Source: Limonium bicolor (taxonomy: Eukaryota > Streptophyta > Magnoliopsida > Caryophyllales > Plumbaginaceae). Taken from it: a stretch of DNA of 64,000 nucleotides. The stretch spans positions 87,104,300 to 87,168,299 of the forward strand of contig CM041777.1 in the NCBI GenBank assembly GCA_023374045.1, read 5' to 3'. Positions 35,398-46,600 of the stretch are shown piece after piece. The translations under genes and the position numbers were made by a program. Position 1 is the stretch's first letter, and every line of letters starts with the position of its first letter. Below the pieces are notes generated by a model, which worked only from the letters and a program-made list of their open reading frames with translations, did no database searches and was not told where the DNA came from.

Positions 35398-36262
35398 CTG
35401 CAAGGTGGTATATCCAGTAGGCCCCATGCCGTAGCGTAGGCGATGTAGTTCAGTCCGTTGTAGAAACGGTTCACAAGGATCCGGTCTGAGTAACCCAGAT
35501 CCGGTAGCAGGTGGATAAGTCGATGAAGGCTGAGTAGTACTCATCTACGTCATCTTACCCTTGTCTCAGATTGTCCAACTCCAGGCGCTTGGCCTCTTGC
35601 ACATGATAGGGTAGTATTGGCTCGCAGAAGAGCCGTGTACTCCCTCCACTGAAACGTCGGGTCAGCAACTCTAACCCTCGCGCACAAGCTTCCACCAGTT
35701 TTGTGCCGAGCCCTTCAAGTAGTATAGCAGCAAGTCGTACCTTGACCTGCTCAGGTGGTGCTAGGTTTCGAAGGCGGTCTCCATCTCGGAGATGTACGCC
35801 TCGAGCTAAGGGGATCGGTCTCCATGAACTGAATGAGGGCGGCCTCAGATCAGCCAACGCCTTGACCCAATTGGTCTCTCGTTGGCGGGGGGGGTGGTGG
35901 GGCTGAACTCCAGGCTGTCGCCCTTGCTGTATAGCAGCAACCAAATCGGGTACCAGCTGAGCTACGGCGGCTGCAAATGCCTCAGCCATGGTCTGCGCCG
36001 TAGTATCATCACCCTGGTCACACTACCTCCAGTACCGCGCCCGCGGCCTCTACCTCGGTGGTCTACCTGCCATCTGAATTTATATGAACATCTCATTAGA
36101 TTATGCTTGCACACTTAATCGGTCCAACGATTTGGTAACGCTTCCCGATAGTAAGGTATCTCCACACTTAATTAGTGGTCAACCTTTCCAAATCCGTTCA
36201 CTTAGGTATCTGTAGTAGGTTTCCTAACTCGGTATATCCCTAAGCTCGGTTTATTCTAGTCA

Positions 36263-36289
36263 TCAGAGCGATACTTCGCTCTGATACCA
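36263..36289 (-). promoter_or_regulatory. tRNA-iMet primer-binding site with overlapping hairpin
   Basis: Minus strand TGGTATCAGAGC at 36278-36289, separated from the LTR end by 5 bases. A perfect 9 bp hairpin (TCAGAGCGA / TCGCTCTGA, 4-base loop) spans 36263-36284 and overlaps the primer site. Its downstream arm resembles the tRNA 3' end itself. Confidence 0.9.
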
Positions 36290-36294
36290 CTTTT

Positions 36295-39200
36295 TGAAAC
36301 ACCCCTACTACGCACATAACTATACTGGAATCGCAGCGGGGAAAATAAACAACTAAACGGTAACTAAACGATTGGTGCTACAATGCCGTCAACCACCCAA
36401 GGGCTAACAAGGCTGAATAAATACATTGTACCGGTCTGATGAGACACTCCCGAGCAATAGAACTACAACCATATATATACATCAATATAATACCGAGTGT
36501 TTACAAAACTTCACTGTATACCGTCACTGTAATCCATCATAGACAAGTTTATAACACGCCACGGGAGCACAGGCGCAACCCGGGTCAACATCCAAAAGTA
36601 CTCCAAAAGTAAACTACTCTCTAGGATCTAGAGCCACTCTGCTTCTTCGATCCTCATCCTGCAGTATAAGAAATATGGATCCCCGAGGGGGTCAGCAACC
36701 CTTGGCTGGCATGGTTAACGCGCAGTCCATCGACTACCGGAATGCGCGCAACTATTTGTCATGATGACATGGTATCTATTTTAAAACACACACACATACA
36801 TATATATAACATAACACGGGTATTGTACACATCATAACACACATCACAAACATACAATTCCTTTTAGGAAGAGAACCAACATAGTTAGTCCCCATTGAGA
36901 GCTTAGAGAATGTTGCCATGCTCATACTTTGCTCGTTACACAACTCGTTACCGTCCGGTTAGATTGAACGGTTAACTTAACACAAGGTGCCTCGGATATA
37001 GTGATCCAAGCACACCGAAACAAACACATAGTATGCCCCTGTGGCCCGACGTGAGTCAGTAAAATAGCCTTGGTTAAGCTAAAGGGAAGGTTAGAAACCA
37101 AATTGGAAACTTAACCATAACATACAGAGAGAATCGAACCGGTTATGACATCGACTCCCATACTCACACGCGTGGCTGGAACAGACCGGACTCCTCACTT
37201 CCCCCGTTAGCCCTGTTAGTAGTTCATCATTGAACTCAACAAACAATCCACAGTAATAGGTCAAGTCTTGTTAGACACACACAAGGGAAGAGAGAGTCAT
37301 ACTCAACAACATAATGACTTAACCACGGTAAACTCTTTACATGGTTTAATCTTACAAGGTCATAAACACACAGAAAAACAAACAACACACAAGCCGGTGT
37401 AAACCGGTAGGCAACAGACTGCAAGAAAACCATACCTTGGTCCTTGCCTCGACTGATTTCCACCTTGAGAGAATCCTAACACATTAGTAATGTCGGTTAA
37501 TTATTTATTTAACTTCAAACTTACTATGTATTTAACATGATTGTATGACATGTTTTAATGCCTATCTTACCCTAGGTTACCTTCATTATACACCCTAGGG
37601 TTAACTACATAAGTCACATTCTTTTCTGTTTTTTTTTTTTTACAAGTTTTGGTCCGACCGGACTTGCCGACCGGACTTGTCCATGTCCGGTCGATTCCAG
37701 AGAGTTTCCCCTTCGGAAATTCAGCCCGACCGACTTGCCAAGTCCGGTCCATGTCCGGTCGATTCCAGTGACTCAATCCGTACACAATTTTCAAGCCCGA
37801 CCGACCTTGTAAGTCCGGTCCCAGGTCGGTCCATTCCAGAAGCCAATTCTCGCAGGGTAAACAGGTCCCGACCGAGCTTGCAAGTCCGGTCGCAGCAAGT
37901 CCGGTCGGCCCCAAATCTTTGTTTTCCTTTTTACATTCAACTCCAAACTTCACCCCATATAACCTAGTACTCCTAACCTCATTTGGCACTTTAACACAAC
38001 TTAAGACATCCTTAAACACACATAAACTCATTTCCTAATTCCTTAAGCCTTTACTTATTCTTCACAAAATTCCTAACACTTACAATATTTTCTCCTAGTT
38101 TTTCAAGTGGTGTTTCATACCTAAGATAACTACTATCCCAAAATGCTTTCTCCTTATTTTAACATCATCTCCCAAGCATCATCTTTCACAACAACTTCTT
38201 ATAACCATCTTAACAATTCTTTCCTAGTGTACACTTCTCCTTATTTCCAAAGTTTGCCTAAGTATTTACCTAAGTCCAAAATGACTTTGGTACATGCTAA
38301 AACCTCAAGCTCATGCCTAAGTTCTTATCACACTCTAGAGTACTTCCTAATTCATCAAAATTCCTTAAACATCATGAACTCCTTATTCATTTCCTACATT
38401 TTCTAACTCACCAAACCTTATGTAAACACTTAGAACTTCTTACTTCTTACCTAAATTTTGACATGGATTCCCCTAGAACATTACTAAGCCTAAACACTTT
38501 GTTTCTCCATTAACCACACAAAACATCTAGAACACTTTCTTACACAACTTCACCAAATTCACACTACATCACAATATAGTGCATAATTGAATTGCATGGC
38601 ACTTAGGCCCTTAAAATGCATGGCTCTTAGGCCCTTAAGATGCATAAATCATAAACACTGAATTTCCACAATATATTTGCCTTTAACCTGCAAATACACT
38701 CAACAACACATATGCCTTTTACTAAGCTCTTGAGAACACTTTACTAAGTCATTCACCATTTGCTCTTTAGGTAGTTTTAATAAGCAATTATAGCTCATTT
38801 CTCCTAAGGCACTAAACAACATTTAAGTTAGTAGATTTACCTCTTTTTCCAACACACTTCCTTCTTGTTTCCTTACAAAACCGTATGGTATTTTGATTCC
38901 TTGTCAAGTTCTAACAATATACAAACATTATAATGAGTATTCAAGCTATAGGCTTCATCTCATTGTAAACCCTAATTTGACATTGTTTCAAAACATTAAT
39001 GTAGTTGTTTTACCTGCTCTTTGAAGAGAGTTTGAATATATAACAAGAGGGGACTCCACCTAGTCCATGAAGAGTTGAAATGAAGCTAGAACAAAGTCAC
39101 ACAAAGAGCATATCAATGTGTATTTTCGGTTAAGGTAAGAACATGGAGGAAACATGATTTTTCTTTGAGATTCCTTACCTAGAAGCAAGGAGATCAACAA

Positions 39201-40133
39201 TATGTCAAAATACAAGCTCAAGCCTTCAATGGTGGAACACCTTGGCACCGAAATGGAGCTCTAGGAGTTTTGAGAAGATAGGAATGAAGAGCTTGATGAG
39301 AGGAAGAGATTGGTGGTGTTTGTTTTTGATTTGGACAAGTGAGCTAGATTTAACAAGTGGTCAAAGATGGAGTTTCCATGGTGGTAGTAGTATTACCGAG
39401 AGAGAACAAAGGAGGAAGGAAGAAGATGGTGGTTGCCCGTGGGAAATGAAGGAAAGAAATGAGAATGAAGATAGGATTTGCTTTAAGGAGATATTTTATG
39501 CTTATAAAGTAAAAAGGTAAGTTTAATTAGTTTTCTTTACTTACTTATTATTATCAACTAAGGAGTGGTGAGTCACACACTTAGAAAACCGCCCCCTTTA
39601 TTAGTATGAGGGCATTTTAGTCTTTGTTTGTCAATTTAATTACTTAATACAACATATGTTATAAACTAGCTTGTAAAAGTTACTATTCACCTAAACAAGG
39701 CACTTAGAAGTGAAATTTTTGATTTCCCCTTAATATACCACCCAAATGTGGATACATATATAGTACACATCTATATTTAATAGTAATGATGGACATTTAG
39801 GCTATTCAAAACCCTTTACAAGACAATTTTTCAAATGTGCTTTAAGACTTCTTAAAGCACATTTTATGTTTTAAAACTTGTGTTCAAGCTTGGTTTGTTC
39901 TTTGGTAATCGGTTTAATATGTTCATTAGTGTATAAATGAGGTCTTGGTAAGCTCATTAGGCCTTACTCAAGTTTATCCCAAGCTTAGAGCACATTTTGG
40001 CTCTTATTGACTTTAAAGCACATTTGTGTTTCCTTTTGTTTAAATTTGTTTACTAAGGTTTCTAAGACTCTTTTTAGTCTTATTACACCCTATTTAGGTG
40101 TTTAAACAACATAACTAGGTTTGGGGTATTTCA
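36295..40133 (-). mobile_element. 5' LTR of the chromovirus (3.84 kb)
   Basis: Minus strand begins TGAAATACCCC at 40133 and ends near 36295 (GGGGTGTTTCA; the 3' LTR has GTTACA). It is almost identical to 26060-29907, but with many 1-base indels. Contents: U3 palindrome 39837-39860, TATA-like segment near 39485-39505, GC-rich inverted-repeat cluster 37652-37905. Small open frames here have no support. Confidence 0.9.
37652..37905 (-). repeat. GC-rich inverted-repeat minisatellite in 5' LTR
   Basis: Third copy of the GACCGGACTTG/CAAGTCCGGTC cluster with ATTCCAG spacers. A T-run precedes it at about 37629-37641. Confidence 0.85.
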
Positions 40134-42748
40134 ACACCAAATTTCTGTACATATTTAACGTTCACATTATACCAATATATACATATGCTCCTCGGTAATA
40201 ACCTCCCCTACAGCACCATGCATATTAAAGCAACAAAGTGTAGTTTAGGCCTCATTATACCTTGTTTGGTCACCAATAATTTCTCCTCGGCTCTAGCTCT
40301 TCTCGCCACTATACAGAGGTATAGTCTGGTTAGTTTTCATACAACATTTTTTTTTCAAAGCTTACGTGAATCTATAGAGTTTGATGAGGAGTAATTACCT
40401 CTTTACTTTTGATTTTCTTCTTCTCCTCAGGAAGGCTCCTACTGCCGTAGCAATTTAAGGTGGCATCAGCATGGTCTGGTCCCCGTTTATGCATGGAAAC
40501 AGTAGTTAATAATACTCCTCTTTCGGTAGCTATACAAGGGAGTTTAGCATGAATTTTTTTTTGAAGTTTAGAAGAGGTTTTACCTTGTTAAAACTTGTAA
40601 AAACACAACCTATGTTCACGGTCATCTAGAGTACAATGAGCTGGTTTAGTTTCATGGGAAAATCAGAGGAGAAGAGCTTGGAAAAGCCACTCAATGTATT
40701 GGTTATTACCTCTGTTTTTGGGAGCTCATCTCGGTAAGTTGCAGGTTGTTAGTGTGGGTTTTTGTCTGCTCAAGGAAGCTGGAAAAGTCACTCACTACTG
40801 GAGAAAGGAGAGGGAAAGACAATATCAAGAGTAGCAGTATATATCTCTACATGAAAACGATAGGATAATGGAGGGATTGCATGCAGTTTCCTTACCTAGT
40901 TTTGCTTGGTGATCCCACCTTAATGCTGCAGTTTTATCGGTAGTTTACTTGTGTTCAAGGAAGGCTGTGAATCCTCTTAAAACTGGCGCAAAGAGATGAG
41001 AAAATCATGTCAAGAGCAGTATTTTTTTTCTGCACAGAAAAACGAGAAGAGAAGGGGTTGTTTCATGCCATTTTCTTACCCATTTTCACCTTGATGGTGT
41101 TGGCTGTTCAATGGCCGTTTTGCTCAAGGAAGGACGGAGGAAAGACTCCTTCAACTGGTGCATATAGAAGGGTTTAAGGAGGGGTTAATAGTGGCACATT
41201 ATTTCTAGACAGAACCTAGGAAGAGCATGAAGTTTCATGCGGTTTCTTTTTTTTTTCTTACCTTATTTCACCACGTTGTTGCTAGCTGATTCAAGGCTGT
41301 TGTTGGGTCAAGGAAAGATAGGAAAAGTTCCTCACATCTGGAGCAAGAATGCAAGAAAGGAATGTTGAAGTTGGTATGATTACCGGATAAAAACAGAGGG
41401 AATAAGTATGGATTTTTCCTGCATTTCTTACCTCCTTTCCTTGCTGACTGCTTGTTGCTTCATGGCTCATGTTTTCTGGTTTGGTTGTGGTGGAGAAACA
41501 ATGAAGATTTTTGGTGCATGAGAGTGAAATTTAGGACGTTAACAGCAATGATGGAAGGGGTAAAAGATAGGCTTGTTGATTGCTGTCTTTGTTGGTTCTC
41601 GTTTGAGGAAAGAAGAGGTGTTGCAGTTGCCTGTTCACGGTTGGGAGAATGGAGAATGAAGACTGTCACCAACAGAGTGGGGAGAAGAGAGGGGTAGAGG
41701 GATGTGCCTCATTTTGGGCAAGGGAATTGTTTGCGAGAAGTTAAGTCAGTAGCTGTTTGATCTTGTCTAATCTCATTATTGTTTTCTTTCTTGTTCTCCT
41801 TTTTTTTTTGCAGCTACCGAGAGTGATGGGGATGGGCTGGTGAAGTTGCCAGTCAGATTTATCTTGGGGAATTACCAACCACAAGAGGTGGTCAGGTGGT
41901 GTGGTGATTTTGAAATATACCTCCCTTGTCTTATGTCATAGTGGTACTTGTTGGCTAGTCAAGTCTACTCTCCTTTTTCTTTTGTTCTTCTTATTCTCTT
42001 CTTCTGTCGGTACTATTGGTAGGGGCTGGGTGTGCATTATAGCCGAGATTGGAGGAAGGAAAGGGGGTGAAATGATGATAGTCACTCCTTATTGTATTAT
42101 AGGTTGTACTAGCTACTTTAATAGTATAATCTCTTCTTTTCTTTGGCTGTAACCGAGACCAAAAGTGGTTGGGGATAATTTTTAGCCGAGTTTCAAGAGG
42201 GAGAGGAGGAGGGAATTAGCTAGTTGTCTTTTTTTTTTAGGTGGGTGTACTTGTACTACTTTTATACACTTGTTTTCATAATTCTCTCTCTTCTTTGACA
42301 TGTGCATACGGCTTCATACATGGGGAGAGTTTCCTTTCTTTGACTTTAGTGCATTAATGTAGTACATTAATGGTACATAATGAGTTATTAATGTGTTGGA
42401 TAATAGCATGTAATATCCCTTGTTTTAATGTATATAAATGAGTGATTTTGGTCTTTGAAAGCTTGGTTTGACTATGTAATTCATTCCATGTAATTTAATC
42501 ACTTCATTTGTGACATTGATATATGCATTATAATTACGTATAATATTAGTTTTAGGAGTTATTTTCCCTTAATGTTATTCCCTCTTTGATTAGAGATTAC
42601 ATGTATAACTTGTGTTCCTTTTGAACTATGTATTTATACTATTATTTATGTTGAGTAGTGATCATTAGATGAATAATTGTTAATCATCTAGCTTCATTTG
42701 ATTTAATTCCTTATTAAGAAGTAAAGTAACTAGTGTTGGGGTATTTCA
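40134..42748 (-). mobile_element. Partial 3' LTR of an eroded Tekay-like element
   Basis: It ends at 42748 with GTTGGGGTATTTCA next to a polypurine tract, so it is the 5' part of a 3' LTR in minus orientation. Near 40148-40190 it aligns with 52397-52440 of the older solo LTR. The remaining LTR is missing here and may lie left of the chromovirus (20063-21604). The content is AT-rich with several pyrimidine runs. No gene is supported. Confidence 0.6.
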
Positions 42749-42784
42749 GTCTACCCCCCTTAAAAAGACTTCGCCCCGAAGTCT
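42749..42784 (-). promoter_or_regulatory. Polypurine tract and hairpin of the eroded element
   Basis: Minus strand AAGGGGGGTAGAC abuts the LTR. The hairpin arms are AGACTTCG (42766-42773) and CGAAGTCT (42777-42784), loop 3. This is the same position and layout as 29908-29944 with different but still paired bases. Confidence 0.7.
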
Positions 42785-43270
42785 GACTTCTGATCAATTG
42801 TTCCTAGAAGGATCTAGTTCCATGACTAACTTCAATCCCAGGGATCAAGTCCCGTATCTCCATAACTTAAAGTGCAACAGGTGCATAAACCAACTCATCC
42901 CAGTGCAATAATAAGATGCATCTCATAAACTTACTGCCATGATGTGCACTTCCAATGTATCATGCAGTTTCACACATCCACACGAGGTGCAACGCAAGTG
43001 CACAATACCAAATACATAAATCCCCACTTAGACGCCGATAACCATCCAAGTATCACATCGTATACCTAAACATACTACCGAGTGCATACATGCACAAACA
43101 ACCCAGATATACCACAGTGTGCCTTGCATACGTTACAATCAAGACAACACCATCAACATAATTTCATCCAAGTGATTAAAGCACATAAATTCCACAACAC
43201 AACAAGTATGCCCTACATACGCACAACAAACAAACACAAACAACATAGCATCTTGGTATACGCTAAGAGG

Positions 43271-43306
43271 CTCTACCCCCCTTAAAAGGGTTACGCCCCG
43301 TGACCC
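43271..43306 (-). promoter_or_regulatory. Second polypurine-plus-hairpin module of the eroded element
   Basis: CTACCCCCCTTAAAAG followed by hairpin arms GGGTTACG (43288-43295) and CGTGACCC (43299-43306), with one T-G pair. It corresponds to 30161-30193. Confidence 0.6.
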
Positions 43307-43325
43307 CCAGAGTATCGAACAACTG

Positions 43326-43600
43326 CTATGAGAAGAGCGCTGGATACTTGGTTTCCCTCCTTCTCGTATCGGAAATAAGGAGTGGAGTCGTCTCTTATCT
43401 GAGACGTGGGTCTAACTCTAGTCTTTTGGGCTTTAAAATATATGAATGGTGAGTCACGTACTTCGTTAGCTAAAGGATGGAGTACTTGTGTGCTCTCCCA
43501 AATGTGTTCTAATGGGCCCGCTCGCTCCGTAGGGAGGTGCAGACCCATGGATGTAGGGCTCAATTTGTCCTTCTCATTCTTATCAATGTATTATAGATTA
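43326..43600 (-). pseudogene. Integrase C-terminal relic
   Basis: On the minus strand EKDKLSPTSMGLHLPTERAG matches the usual KLSP.Y.GPF...ERVGP motif of the Ty3/gypsy integrase C-terminus. The last codons before a stop at 43326-43328 read KYPALFS in another frame, like KYPSLFTS in the complete element. The chromodomain-type part between is eroded. It shows that this non-coding internal region derives from a coding chromovirus of the same lineage. Confidence 0.7.
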
Positions 43601-46600
43601 TTTATTAGTAGTGAGTTATTGCTTTCTCGTTTGAATGTGACGGTGCTATGCACGGTCTTTTATGCTTAGGAATAAGGTATTTTTATTGTACGAATGATCG
43701 ATTAGATCTAGATCGCCTATCCTGGTATGCTAGATTACTAGCGCACATGTGTGTACTATATTGTCAAGTGCTCTTTGAATTTAATCATTAACTTTCAGTT
43801 TAGGTGAATGTGGCATTAATTATCGTTAATACTTAGTGCTGTTGCATTTGTCTCATCCATCTTGAGGCATACTAGTGTATATATTCACGAAGATAATCCT
43901 TGTCATCCCGTGTCTCCAGATTGTTTTGTTTCTGAGTAACATGTTAGTTGTGGTACTTGTTAGGTATTTCCAGTGATGTATGTTTTATTTTTTGTATACC
44001 GGCCTCCGGCCTCATAACAATGTTTGTGTGGTTCACCCTGCTCTTGCTAGGGAAATTCATTCATTGTTCTCATATTGTGTCCTGCTTCTTTCAGTATCCC
44101 GTGTGGTTATGCTCCCTGGCAGTTGAGGCGTTTGCCTCCTGGTATGTTTTATATCCTTTCAATTTTTCCTGTTGCTCCATTCGGAGTGTAATTTTATATT
44201 TGTGTGTGTTTCTTACCATTGAGTTCTAGCGAGTTCCACTTGTCTGGTATTTGCCAACTTATTTATTTCCAATGGCTATTGATAATGGTCGCTTTTGTGC
44301 GCGCCATGTCTTGACCGATTTGGTAATTATTGGTTATTGTTACAGTTGTCTTATGCTTAGGGCATCCGCTCGTATACTAGCTCTGTCTTCCTTTTATTTC
44401 ATAGTGATGCGTTTGTGTTTAACCCGTTTAGTGGAAACATATCACTGTTCTTAATGTGGGCTTACGGTGGTTGTTATATCGTACTGTATTGTTTTGTGCC
44501 TTCAGTCTGAGATTAGTTTTCTAATGCCTCTCTTTTGGGCGGTATCCTCTGAGTGGTCTAACTTGTCAATGTTGGTAGATCCTTTCTCTTTGTAAATGTT
44601 CATTTATTCGCTTGCTCGTTCAATAAGTTTTCATGTCTTGTTACTTAGCTGACTAACGGTTCTCTCGTCTTTCAGGAGGTTTCCCTTTATATAGTTGTGT
44701 TTTAATCACTCCCTTATGGAGTTACGACCCTGGTCGTATTATATTTGAGGTTTTGGTTTCTTTAGTCTTGTTGTTTTGACTAAGGCTCTTCATGTTATTT
44801 ATTAGAGGTAGTTATTTGTACTGGTTTGGGTTTGTGTTACAGTCTGTCACATGTTTAAAATTTGTAAAGTATTCTTTGTCAATCTCCTTCTCAAACGATA
44901 TTGAGGTGTGTCTCAAGGAAATTGTTTTGTTCTCCGAGTCCCTTGCTTAATAGGCATGATTACGCATTCTATGTTTTGTAAGTGTTTGGGATATTGTGCC
45001 CTAGAGGAGAGGTTTATATTGTAATACTACAAGGTAGTTTTCTCTCCTGTCATTGATTTCGTTATTGACGTAATTCACTGAGATTTTAAAGGGTTTTACT
45101 GTAACACCCCTACTAAATCCGGCTCCTATTTATAAAATAAATGTCGCACCTAGCAAATAAATCACAGCGGTAAATAACAGACTGTCGCTCTAAAGGTGTC
45201 ACTGTTATCACTCGCCCATACGGGTGATAACTAGTTACACGATAATCAACATACGAAACGTATTCCCGCAGTGATCACAAGAGATAGATAGTAGTGCTTT
45301 AAACAATTTAAGACAAATCCAACAACAACCGTTATTACAGAACCGTACTCGTGAGCATCTAACCAAAATACACCTCGGTTTACACAACCCGAGTCCAAAA
45401 CAACATTAGTATCAAACCGTACCAAGTTTTAACCAACAGTAATATCACAACCGTCGCGTCCCGCATCGACCCACCAGTTAATCTCCTGAAATAAAAATGG
45501 TTTGTGGTATGGAATCAGCCCCTGCTGAGTATGTTATCACATGCCCCGTCATTCCTCCTCAAACCCCTCAATTAATTGGTCGAGAGCATGAGATTCATTA
45601 CATGCAATACCGTTTTAATATTTAAACTGTAAACAATTAACAATAATATCCATACAATAACACAACCATCAACACATATAATATAATCACACAGTATAAC
45701 CAATGAACAACAAGGCGAAACAACGAGAACAATAAACAAGTATTAATTCCCGTCCATGGTATAGAAACCAATATTGTTCGCCACTGTACAAGTCTCGACT
45801 GTAATAAGTGTTCAGTTACACCTAGTGGCAACGCCTCGTTAAAACCGACGTGCCTCTAAAATACCCATATACTATGGTGGGTCACCCACGGCAGTAGCCA
45901 CTCCAGCGGTAGAGTCTCCGACCAACGAGCCATCCTAGCTCACGTGAAATTTTCTTGATTCTTGCGGACCCGTACGCGGACATCCTAGTATCGTTTTTGT
46001 GATCACAACGCGCACCAAGAGCCACATCCTCTTGGCTTTGTTATGTTTGATTAATTATACCATTGCATCGCATTACCAAATTTTCTAACACAGCAGACTA
46101 AGGTCATTAGTCCAATCCGGAGTCTGTAAACTCGGGATCCAGTGTTAGATACGAGAGCGCGTTTAGAAAGGCCAATGCTCCGTATTAAAGTCTCGGATAA
46201 TATGTATATCTTATTATCCTAGTGCTACAACATTTTTCTGACGATCCTTATACTTCATATAAGATAGCACCATAGCCGCTAGTTCGTTTCATGTATAGGT
46301 TCATATATACGAACCAATACTGTTAACTCAACAATAGTAAATAATAAGCAGCTATAAATATACAGTTCATGCATATTTATTAACAGATTCAGACAAACAA
46401 TCTTGTCACAGATCACACAGAAGTCTGAACTGAGGAAGCCCTCAGAGACAATCAGAGACACGTAACAACATACCGTTCACCCTGATTTTAGAACGCTGGA
46501 GTATGAATCAGCTAGGATCAATGCTCCTCGTGTCGTCTCTAACAGTCTAAACAATACGTAACGCTACTGATTAGCATCCCGTATAACAACATAACTCTAC

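Larger units (their letters stand above)
34620..36073 (-). pseudogene. Gag with CCHC zinc knuckle, broken and intron-like segments
   Basis: A start at 36071-36073 gives MAGRPPR before a frame change into an RG-rich stretch; a second in-frame Met at 35989 begins MAEAFAAAVAQL. The capsid region has LADLRPPSFS, LAPPEQVKVRLAAILLEGLG and KRLELDNLRQG (to 35555), then DEYYSAFIDLS. The zinc knuckle CRYCKKMGHRDHEC (34837-34878) binds RNA. It ends at a stop near 34622. Two segments with stops and GT-AG ends interrupt it (35304-35397 and 34970-35049). Gag packages the element RNA. Several 1-base frame changes are present. Confidence 0.85.
26060..40133 (-). mobile_element. Nearly complete Tekay/Del-type chromovirus with AlkB-like domain
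   Basis: A 14.07 kb Ty3/gypsy element on the minus strand: 5' LTR 36295-40133, tRNA-iMet primer site 36278-36289, gag 36073-34620, AlkB-like domain 34440-33736, protease, RT, RNase H, integrase with chromodomain-type tail ending near 30208, polypurine tract 29908-29920, 3' LTR 26060-29907. The order PR-RT-RH-INT and the C-terminal VKVLW..EEATWE motif place it with the Tekay/Del chromoviruses. The LTRs are very similar, suggesting a recent insertion, yet the coding frames are broken by many small indels. The immediate flanks (AATAT left, ACACC right) do not form a TSD. Confidence 0.9.
42785..45094 (-). mobile_element. Eroded Tekay-like internal region, pol-side half
   Basis: Between the polypurine tract and a solo-LTR insertion. 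Besides the integrase relic, no domain is readable. The last ~100 bp (44990-45094) align with 16910-17060, where the Tat-like LTR breaks the other copy. The remainder continues at 53881. Confidence 0.65.

Noticed and set aside
43948..44454. Membrane-protein-like open frames, rich in hydrophobic residues
   Set aside because: They are antisense to the eroded internal region, T-rich, and lack starts or similarity conserved in the aligned copy.
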